From an uncultured Opitutia bacterium (lineage in GTDB: Bacteria; Verrucomicrobiota; Verrucomicrobiia; Opitutales; UBA953): a DNA stretch of 64,000 nucleotides. The notes under the pieces were generated by a model that saw only the letters and a program-made list of their open reading frames with translations, was not told where the DNA came from and made no database searches. The position numbers were made by a program, and so were the translations under genes. Below are positions 54,355 to 62,461 of the stretch, one piece after another. The stretch spans positions 310,001 through 374,000 of the forward strand of contig CAMFKE010000003.1 in the NCBI GenBank assembly GCA_945957395.1, given 5' to 3'. How positions within the stretch are numbered: the first letter of the stretch is position 1; the number at the start of each line of letters is the position of its first letter.

Positions 54355-56988
54355 TTACTCGCCGACCGGGGCCTTGCGCACGCGCACGACGAGGTCGTCC
54401 ACCCACAGAGCGTCCTCGGGCCCTTGGTACATCACGCGCAACTGCACCTCGGCGGCGACCGCTCCGGGCGGCGCGGAGGCGAAGGTGGCGAGGTCACGCC
54501 AGCCCGTGTCGGGACCGGGCAGGGCGACCGACTCGGAACCGCCTGCGAGCACGCGGCCTTCGGCGCTCAGGAAACGCAGACCGAGCGCGACATGCACGCC
54601 GGCGGTGATTTCGCCGGCGTGCCGGAGCCTGGCGGCGAGCAGGTCGCCGGGCCGCACGGGCACGATGCGCGAGAGCCGGGCGAGGTCGCCTCCGGCGATC
54701 AAAAGGGAGGATTCGCCGGAGGCGGCGCGACGGTCGCTGCGGCCGAAGCGGGTGTGTTCGGCCTCGAAGAGATTCGTGCGCCAGGGCGCCTTGGGCAGCG
54801 TCAGGCCGCGGCGGGCCGCCCAGGTGCCGGGGGTCCCCTCACGGAAGCCCGCGAGTTCAAAGCCTTCGTTCACTACCGTTTCCACGGCCGCCCCGGGGTG
54901 TTCGGCCAGCGCGTCAGCGGCTTCGGCCGGCACGGGCGAGCCGGCGGGCAGCGAGGCGGCGAAGGCGCCGCACTTCAGCGCGGCCAGAGCCCCGGCGTCG
55001 GCCCTTCGGAATGCATCGGGTGTGAACGGGCCGCCGGGGTTGAGTGCGCAGGCGTTCCAGCGGCGTGCCGCCTCAAAGTAGCGCGCCTCGGCGGCCAGAC
55101 ATTCGGCGAGCGCCCCGGTGATGCGGCGGGCGCCGGCCGCATCGGTGGCAACGGGCAGCGCGTCCAGCCGGCGTTTGGCGGCGTAGGCCGCGGCGAGAGC
55201 CTCGGTCTTGGCGAACGACACCGACACGGCTCGCACGCGCAGCCGGCGTCGTTCCGTCCGTTCCGCCTGATCCTCCGGCGCGTCGGGCTCGGCGCGCGGG
55301 AAGGCTCGCTCGGCCTCGTCGAGCGCGGAGCGCATGTCGGCGCATACGGAGGCGGGGAAGAGCTCGGCGACGGATTCCTCGCGGAAGAAGCGTATCCATC
55401 GGGGCGGTTGGGGGCGGTCGGCCCAGCGGGACTCGGCGATTTCGTAGAATCGGCGCATGGGGCGCGCCGCGGGGCCGTAGGCGCGCTTGTAATAAAAATC
55501 CAAGGACGCCTCGGCGTTGGCGAAGGGGTCTTGGGCGAGTCGGGCGGCGAGCCAGGCCTTGGGGCCGTCGAAGCCCCAGTCGGGGTAGAGTTCGGCGTAA
55601 AAGAGCTTCGCGCCGCAGGCGGCGGCGTGACGCATGGAGGCGGCCTGGGCGCGGTGGAAAATGCGCGGGGCGGCGACATCGCGGCCGTAGTAATAATCGT
55701 AGATGCCGAAGGCCGCTGCGCCGGAGGCGGCCCAGCGCCGCATGAGCGCGGCGTCCTCGGCGGCGAAGGCCGGGTCCCGCCATTCCGAGCGGTCGGCCGT
55801 GAGGATGGGGAACACCTCCGGCTCCACTCGGAATGACGGCGTGTTCTCGCAGTGGTAGTAGGCGTAGGCGGTCAGAAAACGCCGGTGGGCGTTTTCTGAC
55901 GAAGGGGGGAGGTGGATGGTGGAAGGTGGAAGGGCGGAGGAGGGCGCGTCGGCGTCGTTTTTTGCGGGCGACTGTGGCGGTTTTGCAATTTGCCTTTTGC
56001 AATCTGCATTTTCCCGAAGGGCGACTGCGCTCCGGTTCATGAACCCGAAGACATAGTCGGAGTAATCGGGGCGGTTGCGGAAGAATTTCCCGGTGCCGAG
56101 CGCGGCGCGCGACTCGGGCGATTCGTCCCAGGTCATGTTGTCGTTGATGCTCAGCGAGAACGCCGGTGCGTCCTGGTTTTGCTCAAAGAACTCGCGGGCC
56201 CGGCGCGCCGCGTGGGTGGCGGAGTCGGGGTTGGCGAGGTTGGGCTGCGGCTCATAGCCGCCGCGCCCGGTGGGGCCGACTCGCCTGCCGCCCAGCAGCG
56301 GGAACATCGCCGGGTTTTGCTCGAACGCCGCGGCGTCGAACACCGACCACAGCGCGTGGTTCATCGCGGGCAATTCGCCCAGTCCGTTGTCCTTGGCCCA
56401 TGCTCGCTCGACAGGGGTGTCCAGTCCGGACAGTTGCCGCCAGGCGAACGCGGGGACGAACTCGCGCCGCGTGTCCGGGGCGGCGATGTCTTGTCGCGGC
56501 TCCCAGTCCGCGCCGAAATCTCCCGGTAGCAGGAATTCCACGCCGAGGTGTTCGCGCGCGAAACGCGAGACGGCCAGGCGCGTGGCGAGCGGGCTCTCGC
56601 CCACCAGGAAGACGGTGCGCCGGTCGCGGCGCGCCTCCCACGCGAAGGCCTCGCGGGAAAGTGACTTAGGGGGCAAGACACCGGCGGCCTTGGCGCGCCG
56701 CGTGTCGCCCACATACACCCCGGTTTCGGTGCGCCCCGGGTTCTCGACGGCCACGACGGGCGACGCGCCTGTCACCGTGCGGGTGTATCGCGCCAGCAGC
56801 CGCGCCGCCTCGCGCTCCTCGTCGGACGCCTCCGCGGCGACGAAGATTTTCCCTGAAAAGACGCCGTCGCGCACGAGCCACGACGGGCTTTCCGTGAACG
56901 GCATGCCGGGTTCCGCCCCGAGCTTCGCCGCCGCACACGCGAGGGCGAGTGCTGTCAGCGGCAGGCGGTGCTTTGGCGGGCGGGGCAT
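54355..56988 (-). CDS. Exported DUF4838-domain protein
   Basis: 877 aa. A signal peptide (MPRPPKHRLPLTALALACAAAKLG) is followed by an alpha/beta N-terminal part resembling glycosidase-associated domains (~45-150, AARLLARYTRTVTG, YVGDTRRAKAAGV). A large central DUF4838 region (~155-560) contains FLLPGDFGADW, AFSLSINDNMTWDESPESRA and GIYDYYYGRDVAAPRIF. The C-terminal ~150 residues form a CBM-like beta domain (YQGPEDALWVDDLVVRV). These proteins are presumed to act on glycans but lack biochemical data. Within the domain, about residues 325-375 are low complexity (AKPPQSPAKNDADAPSSALP...) and are encoded by repeat arrays of the intergenic type, an unusual in-frame insertion. Confidence 0.8.
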   Translation of the reverse strand: MPRPPKHRLPLTALALACAAAKLGAEPGMPFTESPSWLVRDGVFSGKIFVAAEASDEEREAARLLARYTRTVTGASPVVAVENPGRTETGVYVGDTRRAKAAGVLPPKSLSREAFAWEARRDRRTVFLVGESPLATRLAVSRFAREHLGVEFLLPGDFGADWEPRQDIAAPDTRREFVPAFAWRQLSGLDTPVERAWAKDNGLGELPAMNHALWSVFDAAAFEQNPAMFPLLGGRRVGPTGRGGYEPQPNLANPDSATHAARRAREFFEQNQDAPAFSLSINDNMTWDESPESRAALGTGKFFRNRPDYSDYVFGFMNRSAVALRENADCKRQIAKPPQSPAKNDADAPSSALPPSTIHLPPSSENAHRRFLTAYAYYHCENTPSFRVEPEVFPILTADRSEWRDPAFAAEDAALMRRWAASGAAAFGIYDYYYGRDVAAPRIFHRAQAASMRHAAACGAKLFYAELYPDWGFDGPKAWLAARLAQDPFANAEASLDFYYKRAYGPAARPMRRFYEIAESRWADRPQPPRWIRFFREESVAELFPASVCADMRSALDEAERAFPRAEPDAPEDQAERTERRRLRVRAVSVSFAKTEALAAAYAAKRRLDALPVATDAAGARRITGALAECLAAEARYFEAARRWNACALNPGGPFTPDAFRRADAGALAALKCGAFAASLPAGSPVPAEAADALAEHPGAAVETVVNEGFELAGFREGTPGTWAARRGLTLPKAPWRTNLFEAEHTRFGRSDRRAASGESSLLIAGGDLARLSRIVPVRPGDLLAARLRHAGEITAGVHVALGLRFLSAEGRVLAGGSESVALPGPDTGWRDLATFASAPPGAVAAEVQLRVMYQGPEDALWVDDLVVRVRKAPVGE
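55871..55900. repeat. 13-bp inverted repeat inside the DUF4838 gene
   Basis: GTCAGAAAACGCC (55871-55883) and its exact complement (55888-55900) with a 4-nt loop. It directly precedes the repeat arrays on the plus strand. Confidence 0.9.
55907..56015. repeat. Two heptamer arrays inside the DUF4838 coding region
   Basis: 55907-55941: GGGAGGT, GGATGGT, GGAAGGT, GGAAGGG, CGGAGGA. 55981-56015: TTTTGCA twice, ATTTGCC, ATCTGCA, TTTTCCC. The second set shares the TTGCAAT words of the rnhB and four-helix-bundle leaders. The reading frame stays open across both. Confidence 0.85.
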
Positions 56989-57363
56989 CGGGGCTCAGGA
57001 TGGGCTTCCGGATTCGAGATACGAGAGAGGAGATGGGAGATACTAGATTAGAGATACGAGGAGGGAGAACCTCCGAGGGGGGCCGTTTCCCCGTGGGGCG
57101 CTACCCTCGCCGTCCCGGGAGCGAAAGACGTCCGATTGATGGGGCGCGATGCCGTTCGTTTCAGGTTTTTAACGCCCCCGGGGTGCTTTTTGTCTGAAAA
57201 TTATGGGTATAAGGGCCCGAGCGGCGTCAGGAAAGTGTGAATGCCGGGTTTGTGAAGAGTGGCGGCTTGTCGGTTTTGGGGAAGGGTGGAATGTTCTCCG
57301 TCGCACCACCCGCTAGGGGGTGAAACATACCATCATACAAAACCCAAAAGAAAGACTCATACT
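56989..57363. other. Gene-free region between DUF4838 and the prepilin gene
   Basis: 375 bp. It holds the heptamer array 57011-57066 and then a stretch without recognisable gene. A TATAAG box (57208-57213) lies in a locally AT-rich patch; I see no good -35. Its transcript would give a ~140-nt leader before the prepilin start at 57364. No tRNA or other RNA gene is seen. Confidence 0.5.
57011..57066. repeat. Heptamer array before the DUF4838 gene
   Basis: Eight in-phase 7-mers of type GANNNGA, including GATTCGA, GATACGA, GAGAGGA, GATGGGA, GATTAGA and GGAGGGA. Related to the array at 54252-54307 (GATACGA versus GGTACGA). It starts 22 bp from the start codon. Confidence 0.85.
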
Positions 57364-57972
57364 ATGAAGACTCAGCTCAAGAAGGGCTTCACGCTCGTCG
57401 AAATCATGATCGTCGTGGTCATCATCGGCCTGCTCGCCGCCCTCGCCATCCCGGCCTTCAAGAAGGTGCGCAACAACGCCATCGAGAAGACCCTCATCAA
57501 CGACGGCCGCCAGATTTCCTCCGCCGCTTCCCAGATTATGTCTGAGAACGCCGTCAATGTGATTCCCGCCAACCAGCTCGTGAAGTATGTTGCCGGCGGC
57601 AAGCTCTCCTCGGGCGTGCGTATTGTTTCCTCCACCACGACTCTGCCTGCTCAGGGTGGCGTTTACTTTACTGGTGTGGCTGCTGCAGCTTCTGCGACTT
57701 CGGTTGTCAACGCGCAGCTCGGCGTGCTTGATGCTTCCGGTGCCGTGACGGGTGGTGCTACTGGCACCTTTGTGCAGGGTGGCGGTTTCGTGCTCGCTCA
57801 CGCCAACTTTGACAAGAGCCTGGCCTCGAGCGACCGCGTTCGTCTCTCCGGCACTACGGCTACTTGGTCCAATGCTGCCACTGACACCCCTCCCGGCCCC
57901 TCCGGCACTGCTCTGACTGCTACGGATCTCACCCAGGTTGCCTTCTCGGTCGACACCGGCGAAGTTCTCTAA
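57364..57972 (+). CDS. Prepilin-like protein (type IV pilin / pseudopilin)
   Basis: 202 aa from the ATG at 57364. A type III signal with cleavage expected at KKG|FTLVEIMIVV (Glu5 of the mature protein present), then a hydrophobic helix. A conserved helix follows (IPAFKKVRNNAIEKTLINDGRQISSAASQIM), and then a Thr/Ser/Gly/Ala-rich C-terminal domain without the usual Cys pair. Codons in the C-terminal half shift to T-rich choices, unlike neighbours. A paralogue lies in inverted orientation at 59813-60307 and shares FVLAH-x-x-[FY]-D in the tail. It probably forms part of a pilus or type II secretion pseudopilus; no pilus assembly genes are nearby. Followed by a strong terminator. Confidence 0.88.
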   Translation: MKTQLKKGFTLVEIMIVVVIIGLLAALAIPAFKKVRNNAIEKTLINDGRQISSAASQIMSENAVNVIPANQLVKYVAGGKLSSGVRIVSSTTTLPAQGGVYFTGVAAAASATSVVNAQLGVLDASGAVTGGATGTFVQGGGFVLAHANFDKSLASSDRVRLSGTTATWSNAATDTPPGPSGTALTATDLTQVAFSVDTGEVL

Positions 57973-57992
57973 GGGTAGACTTCCTGAAAAAG

Positions 57993-58019
57993 GAGCGGCG
58001 GAAACGCCGCTCTTTTTTT
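57993..58019 (+). terminator. Strong terminator after the first prepilin gene
   Basis: Stem GAGCGGCG/CGCCGCTC with a GAAA tetraloop, then seven T. The loop and T-run are ideal for intrinsic termination. Confidence 0.93.
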
Positions 58020-58063
58020 GTTTTAAGCGGAAGGGTGGAGAGCAGTTTTTAATCCAAAAGACG

Positions 58064-59788
58064 ATGAAGGAAGTCGCACCAAAGAAGTGGTATGCCGTGG
58101 CCGAAGGCGTCGCCTTGGCCGTGGCCCTTGGGCTGCTGGCCTGGCTCGTGTGGGAAGGGTCGCTTGGGGCGGTGCTGGCGCGTGAGCGGCTGTCGCAGAT
58201 GTTTTGGCTAGAGCCTTGGGCCGGAGGCGGCCTTCGTCCGGGGTCAAGCGTCCCCGGCGTCGGCGTGAGCCTCTTGATGGTGGCGCTGTCCGCCTATGCC
58301 TTGGTGCGGGGCGCGGGCAGACCTAAAGGCGAGTTTCGCCTACCCTGGTTGCTGGCCGTCGTACTGGGGGCGCTGGCTTTTGTCGGTGCGGGTGACCCCG
58401 TTGGCGTGTGGGCAGTGGGGTGCGTTGTCGTCGCCTTCGTGATCCGCGGCGGTGCTCGATGGAAGCTGATGGGCATGAGCTTGTTATTTGCCTCAGGGGT
58501 GCTCGTGGGGGTGAATCAGTTATGGACCTGGACATCCCCTTCGCCCGATATGGCGCCGGGTCTGTTTTGGCGTGTGGCAGCGGGAGTTTCGTTGGCTGCT
58601 TTGGCGGGTTTTGGGATGCGCCGTGCCGCCGAGCTCAGCCCGCTAAAGACAATGGGTGTCGTGGCACTGCTATCTTGTGTCGCGTATGCCCCCATGCTTC
58701 CCGACGGGCGGCGTATCGGGTTGTCGGACCTTGGTCCGCGAATCGTCGAGGACTGCGCAAGTGCCGGGATGCGGAGAAATCGCAGCGCGTTGGCGGGGTA
58801 TCGTCTGTCATCCGCGGACGCCTCGGAGCGCAGGCATGCCCGGCAGGAGGATGCCACGGATTGGAATCGGCTCGGGGGCCTCTTGTCTGACCTTTCGCCC
58901 GAATCGCAGGTGAAGCAGTGGCTTTTGGCCGATGCGGCGCTCTTTGCTTCCGGTGAGACCGGCCCCCGACAGGACCGGATAGTAGCGGCTCTGGCCGAGA
59001 TTCCTGAGAGCGGCCCTTGGGCGCAGGAGTTGCGCGGGGCGTTGCTGCTGTCAATCGGTCGAGCCGGCGATGCGGCGCTTTGCTTTCAGGAAGTGGTCGG
59101 GGCCGCCCCCGGCAATGCCGGCGGTTGGCAGGCCTTGGCGCAGGCGCAAGGTCGGTGCGGCGACCGTTCAGGATGCGCCAAGTCGTTGGCGATGTGGCTT
59201 TTGTTGGAGCCCAAGGCCGCGTTTTCCCCTGTGTTGAACAAGCCGCCTTTGCTTGATTCCTGCGCCGAGGCGTTTCGGCACATTCGCGGCTATCTTTCCC
59301 TTCGGCCCGATTTTGACCGGCAAGGCTTTTACCTGGCTGCGGAAAAATGGGTTGCTTCAAAAGAAGCGCCCTTGGCCAAGGCGAGCGATTTGGGGGCCTT
59401 CAAACCTGCGCCGGCCTGCCTTGAGTTGCGGGAGCGTCTGATGAATTTGGCCAAGGCGGGCGGTGTTGGAGCGGACGCGCTCGTGAGTTCCGCAGTGACC
59501 GCCTTGACCGACAGGTATGTGAATTCCGGTCAGGCGACTCAGCTTTGGGCGGCAACAGGGGCGCCCGGTGCGGGTCCTGAGGTGGCCGGTATTCAGCCTC
59601 TGCGTACCAGGCCCGCCATGTCCGGCAGGGATTTTTCCTGGTTGGGCGCGGGCGATTCAGTCGGCACCCGGCTGGTGGCCTTGGAGGAGGATGTGTGGGC
59701 TCGCCTCTTGGTGTATGGTGGTTCGCCATTACCCTGCCTTGACGATGTCGCGCCTGCTCTAAGCCACGTGCGCAGCTCTCATCCCTAG
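58064..59788 (+). CDS. Multi-pass membrane protein with C-terminal helical/TPR-like domain
   Basis: 574 aa from the ATG at 58064; the open frame begins earlier, inside the preceding gene's end. The first ~200 residues contain five or six membrane helices (WYAVAEGVALAVALGLLAWLVW, LMVALSAYALV, LLAVVLGALAFVGA, VWAVGCVVVAFVI, MSLLFASGVLVGV and LFWRVAAGVSLAALAGFG). The rest is a soluble, mostly helical part with TPR-like spacing (LLLSIGRAGDAALCFQEVVGAAPGNAGGWQALAQAQGRCGD). No known catalytic motif. Base composition is less GC-biased than the region around it. It lies between two inverted prepilin genes, so a link to pilus or O-glycosylation (PglL/O-antigen-ligase-like layouts) is possible but unproven. 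Confidence 0.65.
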   Translation: MKEVAPKKWYAVAEGVALAVALGLLAWLVWEGSLGAVLARERLSQMFWLEPWAGGGLRPGSSVPGVGVSLLMVALSAYALVRGAGRPKGEFRLPWLLAVVLGALAFVGAGDPVGVWAVGCVVVAFVIRGGARWKLMGMSLLFASGVLVGVNQLWTWTSPSPDMAPGLFWRVAAGVSLAALAGFGMRRAAELSPLKTMGVVALLSCVAYAPMLPDGRRIGLSDLGPRIVEDCASAGMRRNRSALAGYRLSSADASERRHARQEDATDWNRLGGLLSDLSPESQVKQWLLADAALFASGETGPRQDRIVAALAEIPESGPWAQELRGALLLSIGRAGDAALCFQEVVGAAPGNAGGWQALAQAQGRCGDRSGCAKSLAMWLLLEPKAAFSPVLNKPPLLDSCAEAFRHIRGYLSLRPDFDRQGFYLAAEKWVASKEAPLAKASDLGAFKPAPACLELRERLMNLAKAGGVGADALVSSAVTALTDRYVNSGQATQLWAATGAPGAGPEVAGIQPLRTRPAMSGRDFSWLGAGDSVGTRLVALEEDVWARLLVYGGSPLPCLDDVAPALSHVRSSHP

Positions 59789-59812
59789 CCGCCGTGCGCC
59801 TCTCTTACGGTG

Positions 59813-60307
59813 TCAGTTGGGGTCGCGTTCGGGAAGACCTGTGGCGACGGAGAATTGCAGTGCTGCGCTATTGGTGGTAACGAACCCTTGGGCGGCGCTT
59901 CCCGAGGTGCTCCAGGCTCTGTCATAGGTGTTGTGCGCCAGAACAAAGTAGCCGTCTCTGCCGAAGTCTCCTGTCGCCGTGTTGACCGGCTCGTTGGGCG
60001 CAAGTCTTGCCGGTGTGATTGGCTCGCCTCGGCCCGGGGACGAAGTGAGGATTTCCACGCCCGAACTAAGGCGCGGAATGGCATTGGCGAGCCTGGCTAC
60101 GGGTACCGTCGAGGTCGGGTTTTCCGTCATGAAAATGCAGGCGGCGGAGGCCAGCTGCTTGCCGTCGTAAATCAGAGTGTTCTCGATACTTTTATTGCGG
60201 ACCTTTTTGAAAGAGGGCACCGCGATTGCGGATAGGAGGCCGATAATCACCACGACAATCATGATTTCAACCAGGGTGAAACCTTTGTTTTTAAGGCTGA
60301 TTTTCAT
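59813..60307 (-). CDS. Prepilin-like protein, second copy
   Basis: 164 aa from the ATG at 60307. Cleavage site NKG|FTLVEIMIVV, then a helix and VPSFKKVRNKSIENTLIYDGKQLASAACIFM, nearly the same as in the first prepilin. The tail shares GYFVLAHNTYDRAW with GGFVLAHANFDKSL there, so the two are homologous along the whole length. The C-terminus is shorter. It is transcribed toward the membrane/TPR gene, in inverted orientation relative to the first copy. Function presumably in the same filament or secretion complex. Confidence 0.87.
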   Translation of the reverse strand: MKISLKNKGFTLVEIMIVVVIIGLLSAIAVPSFKKVRNKSIENTLIYDGKQLASAACIFMTENPTSTVPVARLANAIPRLSSGVEILTSSPGRGEPITPARLAPNEPVNTATGDFGRDGYFVLAHNTYDRAWSTSGSAAQGFVTTNSAALQFSVATGLPERDPN

Positions 60308-60397
60308 GGGGTTAAACTCCGTTTTCGGAAGTGATGCCGTCCTCAGGCGAGCTTGGCAATGCGGATTTGGCAACCTTCCGCCGACCCTCGGTTCCGA

Positions 60398-60440
60398 GAA
60401 AAAACGAAACACGCCGCCCGGGTTTCCCCGTGGCGGCGTG
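60398..60440 (-). terminator. Terminator of nuoD
   Basis: Stem CACGCCGCC/GGCGGCGTG, with the minus-strand continuation TTTCGTTTTTTCT. It ends the nuoB-C-D transcript before the second prepilin gene. Confidence 0.85.
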
Positions 60441-60470
60441 GTTTGCGATTCTCGGCTCTCTTTTCAGCGC

Positions 60471-61709
60471 TCAGCGGTCGCACTCGCCGAGCACGAAGTC
60501 GAGGGATCCGAGGATGGTCGGGATGTCCTGCACCATGGTGCCGCGGCAGATGTCGGGGATGATGGAGAGGGAGACGAAGGAGGGGCCCTTGATGCGCAGG
60601 CGGTAGGGGACGCCGCCGCCGGTGGAGTGGATGAAGAAGCCGAGGGCGCCCTTGGGGTTTTCGGCTTCGAAGTACACCTCGCCGGCGGGAAGGCGGGGGC
60701 CTTCGGTCACGAGCATGAAGTTCTGGATGAGCTCTTCCATGCGCGTGAGGACCTTGTCCTTCGGGGGCAGGAAGATCTTCTTGGCGTCCTCGGCGTAATA
60801 GGCGCCGGAGGGCATGCGGGCGATGACCTGGCGCACGATGCGCACGGACTGGCGCATCTCTTCCATGCGGATGAGGTAGCGGTCGTAGCAGTCGCCGACG
60901 GTGCCCACGGGGATGTCGAAGTCGTACTGTTCGTAGCCGGAGTACGGGTTGTCCTTGCGCAGGTCGTTGGGCACGCCGGAGGCGCGCAGGTTGGCGCCGG
61001 TGATGCCGTAGGCGAGGGCCTTCTCCTTGGAGATGGGCGCGAGTCCCTGGGTGCGGTCGATGAAGATGCGGTTGCGCGTGAGGAGCGAGTCGACCTCGTC
61101 GAGCACCTTGAGGAAGCCGTCGCAGAACTTTTCGACCTTGGGAAGCCAGCCGTCGGGGATGTCGCGGGTGACGCCGCCGATGCGGGTGTAGGAGGTGGTG
61201 AAGCGCGCGCCGGTGAGCTCTTCGAAGAGGGAGTAGAGCTTCTCGCGCTCGGTGAAGGTGTACATGAACACCGTGAGGGCGCCGGTATCCATGCCGTACA
61301 CGCCGAGGCCGAGCAGGTGCGAGGAGATGCGGGAGAGCTCGCAGACGAGCACGCGGATGGCCTGGCAGCGGGCGGGAATCTCGAGCTTGGCGAGTTTCTC
61401 CACGGCGATGGCGTAGGCGACATTGTTGGCCAGGGGGGCCAGGTAATCCAGTCGGTCGGTGTAGGGGACGAACTGGTTGTAGGTCATGTTCTCGGCGATC
61501 TTTTCGTCGCCGCGGTGCAGGTAGCCGATGACCGGGTCGCACTTCGTCACCACATCGCCGTCGACCTCGAGCTTGAGGCGCAGCACGCCGTGCGTGGCGG
61601 GGTGGGAGGGGCCCATGTTGAGGATCATCTTTTCGCCCTGGACGGCGTCCTCGTGGGAGGCGCCGCGGGCGGCGATGTCGCCGAGGGAGATTTCCTTGGT
61701 GGTGGTCAT
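60471..61709 (-). CDS. nuoD: NADH-quinone oxidoreductase subunit D
   Basis: 412 aa. 49-kDa-type subunit at the quinone-binding site of complex I. Begins LNMGPSHPATHGVLRLKLEVDGD, with GYLHRGDEKIAE; then CELSRISSHLLGLG, RDIPDGWLPKVEKF, and the C-terminal IKGPSFVSLSIIPDICRGTMVQDIPTILGSLDFVLGECDR. The usual ...G-x-x-D-x-V-x-G-E-x-D-R end is present. Last gene of nuoB-nuoC-nuoD. Confidence 0.96.
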   Translation of the reverse strand: MTTTKEISLGDIAARGASHEDAVQGEKMILNMGPSHPATHGVLRLKLEVDGDVVTKCDPVIGYLHRGDEKIAENMTYNQFVPYTDRLDYLAPLANNVAYAIAVEKLAKLEIPARCQAIRVLVCELSRISSHLLGLGVYGMDTGALTVFMYTFTEREKLYSLFEELTGARFTTSYTRIGGVTRDIPDGWLPKVEKFCDGFLKVLDEVDSLLTRNRIFIDRTQGLAPISKEKALAYGITGANLRASGVPNDLRKDNPYSGYEQYDFDIPVGTVGDCYDRYLIRMEEMRQSVRIVRQVIARMPSGAYYAEDAKKIFLPPKDKVLTRMEELIQNFMLVTEGPRLPAGEVYFEAENPKGALGFFIHSTGGGVPYRLRIKGPSFVSLSIIPDICRGTMVQDIPTILGSLDFVLGECDR

Positions 61710-61714
61710 GGAAA

Positions 61715-61742
61715 GTTGGAACTGAGATCTAAGAAGTAAGAA
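61715..61742. repeat. Heptamer array between nuoC and nuoD
   Basis: Four in-phase 7-mers: GTTGGAA, CTGAGAT, CTAAGAA, GTAAGAA. They share CTAAGAA with the next spacer. On the nuoD sense strand the array is pyrimidine-rich and ends 5 nt before the ATG. Confidence 0.75.
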
Positions 61743-61764
61743 CCTGATTGCGGAGCCGCCCGGC

Positions 61765-62373
61765 TCACGCCTTGGGCTTGGATTCGTTCCAGGACTGGTC
61801 GAGCGCGCGCGGTTCGCCGGAGGCGAGGGTGGTGCCGCAGGAGGAGACGAAGGGGCCGCCGGCCATGGGGGCCGGTGCGGCGTGGATGCCGGTGGCTTCG
61901 ATGAGGTCGGCGGAGGGCACCGGGGTGTCGATGCCGGCGAGAGGGAACTCCTTGCGCAGGGGGTGGAACGGGTAGCTGTCCCACATGAGGATGCGGCGCA
62001 GGTCGGGGTGGCCTTCGAAGCGGATGCCCATCAGGTCGTAGGCTTCGCGCTCATGCCAGTCGGCGGACGGGTAAAGTCCGGTCAGCGAGGGCACGGACGG
62101 GGCGGTGTCGTCGGGGGCGGCGCAGTTCACGCGCAGGAACTGCTTGGAGGTGCTGCCGTAGAAGTGGTAGACGACGGAGAAGCGCGGCGCGGCCTTGTCC
62201 CAGTCCATGCCGGCGAGGTCGGTGAGCACATCAAAACCAAGCTCGTCGCGCAGGGTGCGCGCGAGTTCGACCAGCTTGTCGGCCGGGGTGTTCACGGCGA
62301 CATAGTCGAGGCTGGCGCGCGCGGTGAGGAAGGGGAATTTCGCGAGGAGGTCGGCTTGCGTGAGCTGGGACAT
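61765..62373 (-). CDS. nuoC: NADH-quinone oxidoreductase subunit C
   Basis: 202 aa. 30-kDa-type subunit of the peripheral arm. Family blocks: VLTDLAGMDWDKAAPRFSVVYHFYG, RVNCAAPDDTAPSVPSLTGLYPSADWHEREAYDLMGIRFEGHPDLRRILMWDSYPFHPLRKEFPL. The C-terminal ~50 residues (IEATGIHAAPAPMAGG...) are an extension not seen in many NuoC proteins. Separate from nuoD (no NuoCD fusion). Confidence 0.93.
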   Translation of the reverse strand: MSQLTQADLLAKFPFLTARASLDYVAVNTPADKLVELARTLRDELGFDVLTDLAGMDWDKAAPRFSVVYHFYGSTSKQFLRVNCAAPDDTAPSVPSLTGLYPSADWHEREAYDLMGIRFEGHPDLRRILMWDSYPFHPLRKEFPLAGIDTPVPSADLIEATGIHAAPAPMAGGPFVSSCGTTLASGEPRALDQSWNESKPKA

Positions 62374-62379
62374 GGCAGC

Positions 62380-62454
62380 GGGAAAACTAAGAAGTTAGAA
62401 CTGGGAAGATCCGGAAGGTGGCGCGGTTCTTCGCTCATCCTTCTTCGGTTCTTC
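62380..62454. repeat. Inverted heptamer arrays between nuoB and nuoC
   Basis: 62380-62407: GGGAAAA, CTAAGAA, GTTAGAA, CTGGGAA (type NNNNGAA). 62427-62454: TTCTTCG twice, CTCATCC, GTTCTTC (type TTCNNCN). The arms are complementary. Confidence 0.8.
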
Positions 62455-62461
62455 TTTGGCG

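Noticed and set aside
55871-55900. Insertion sequence end inside the DUF4838 gene
   Set aside because: Only one short hairpin is present, with no transposase and no visible target-site duplication.
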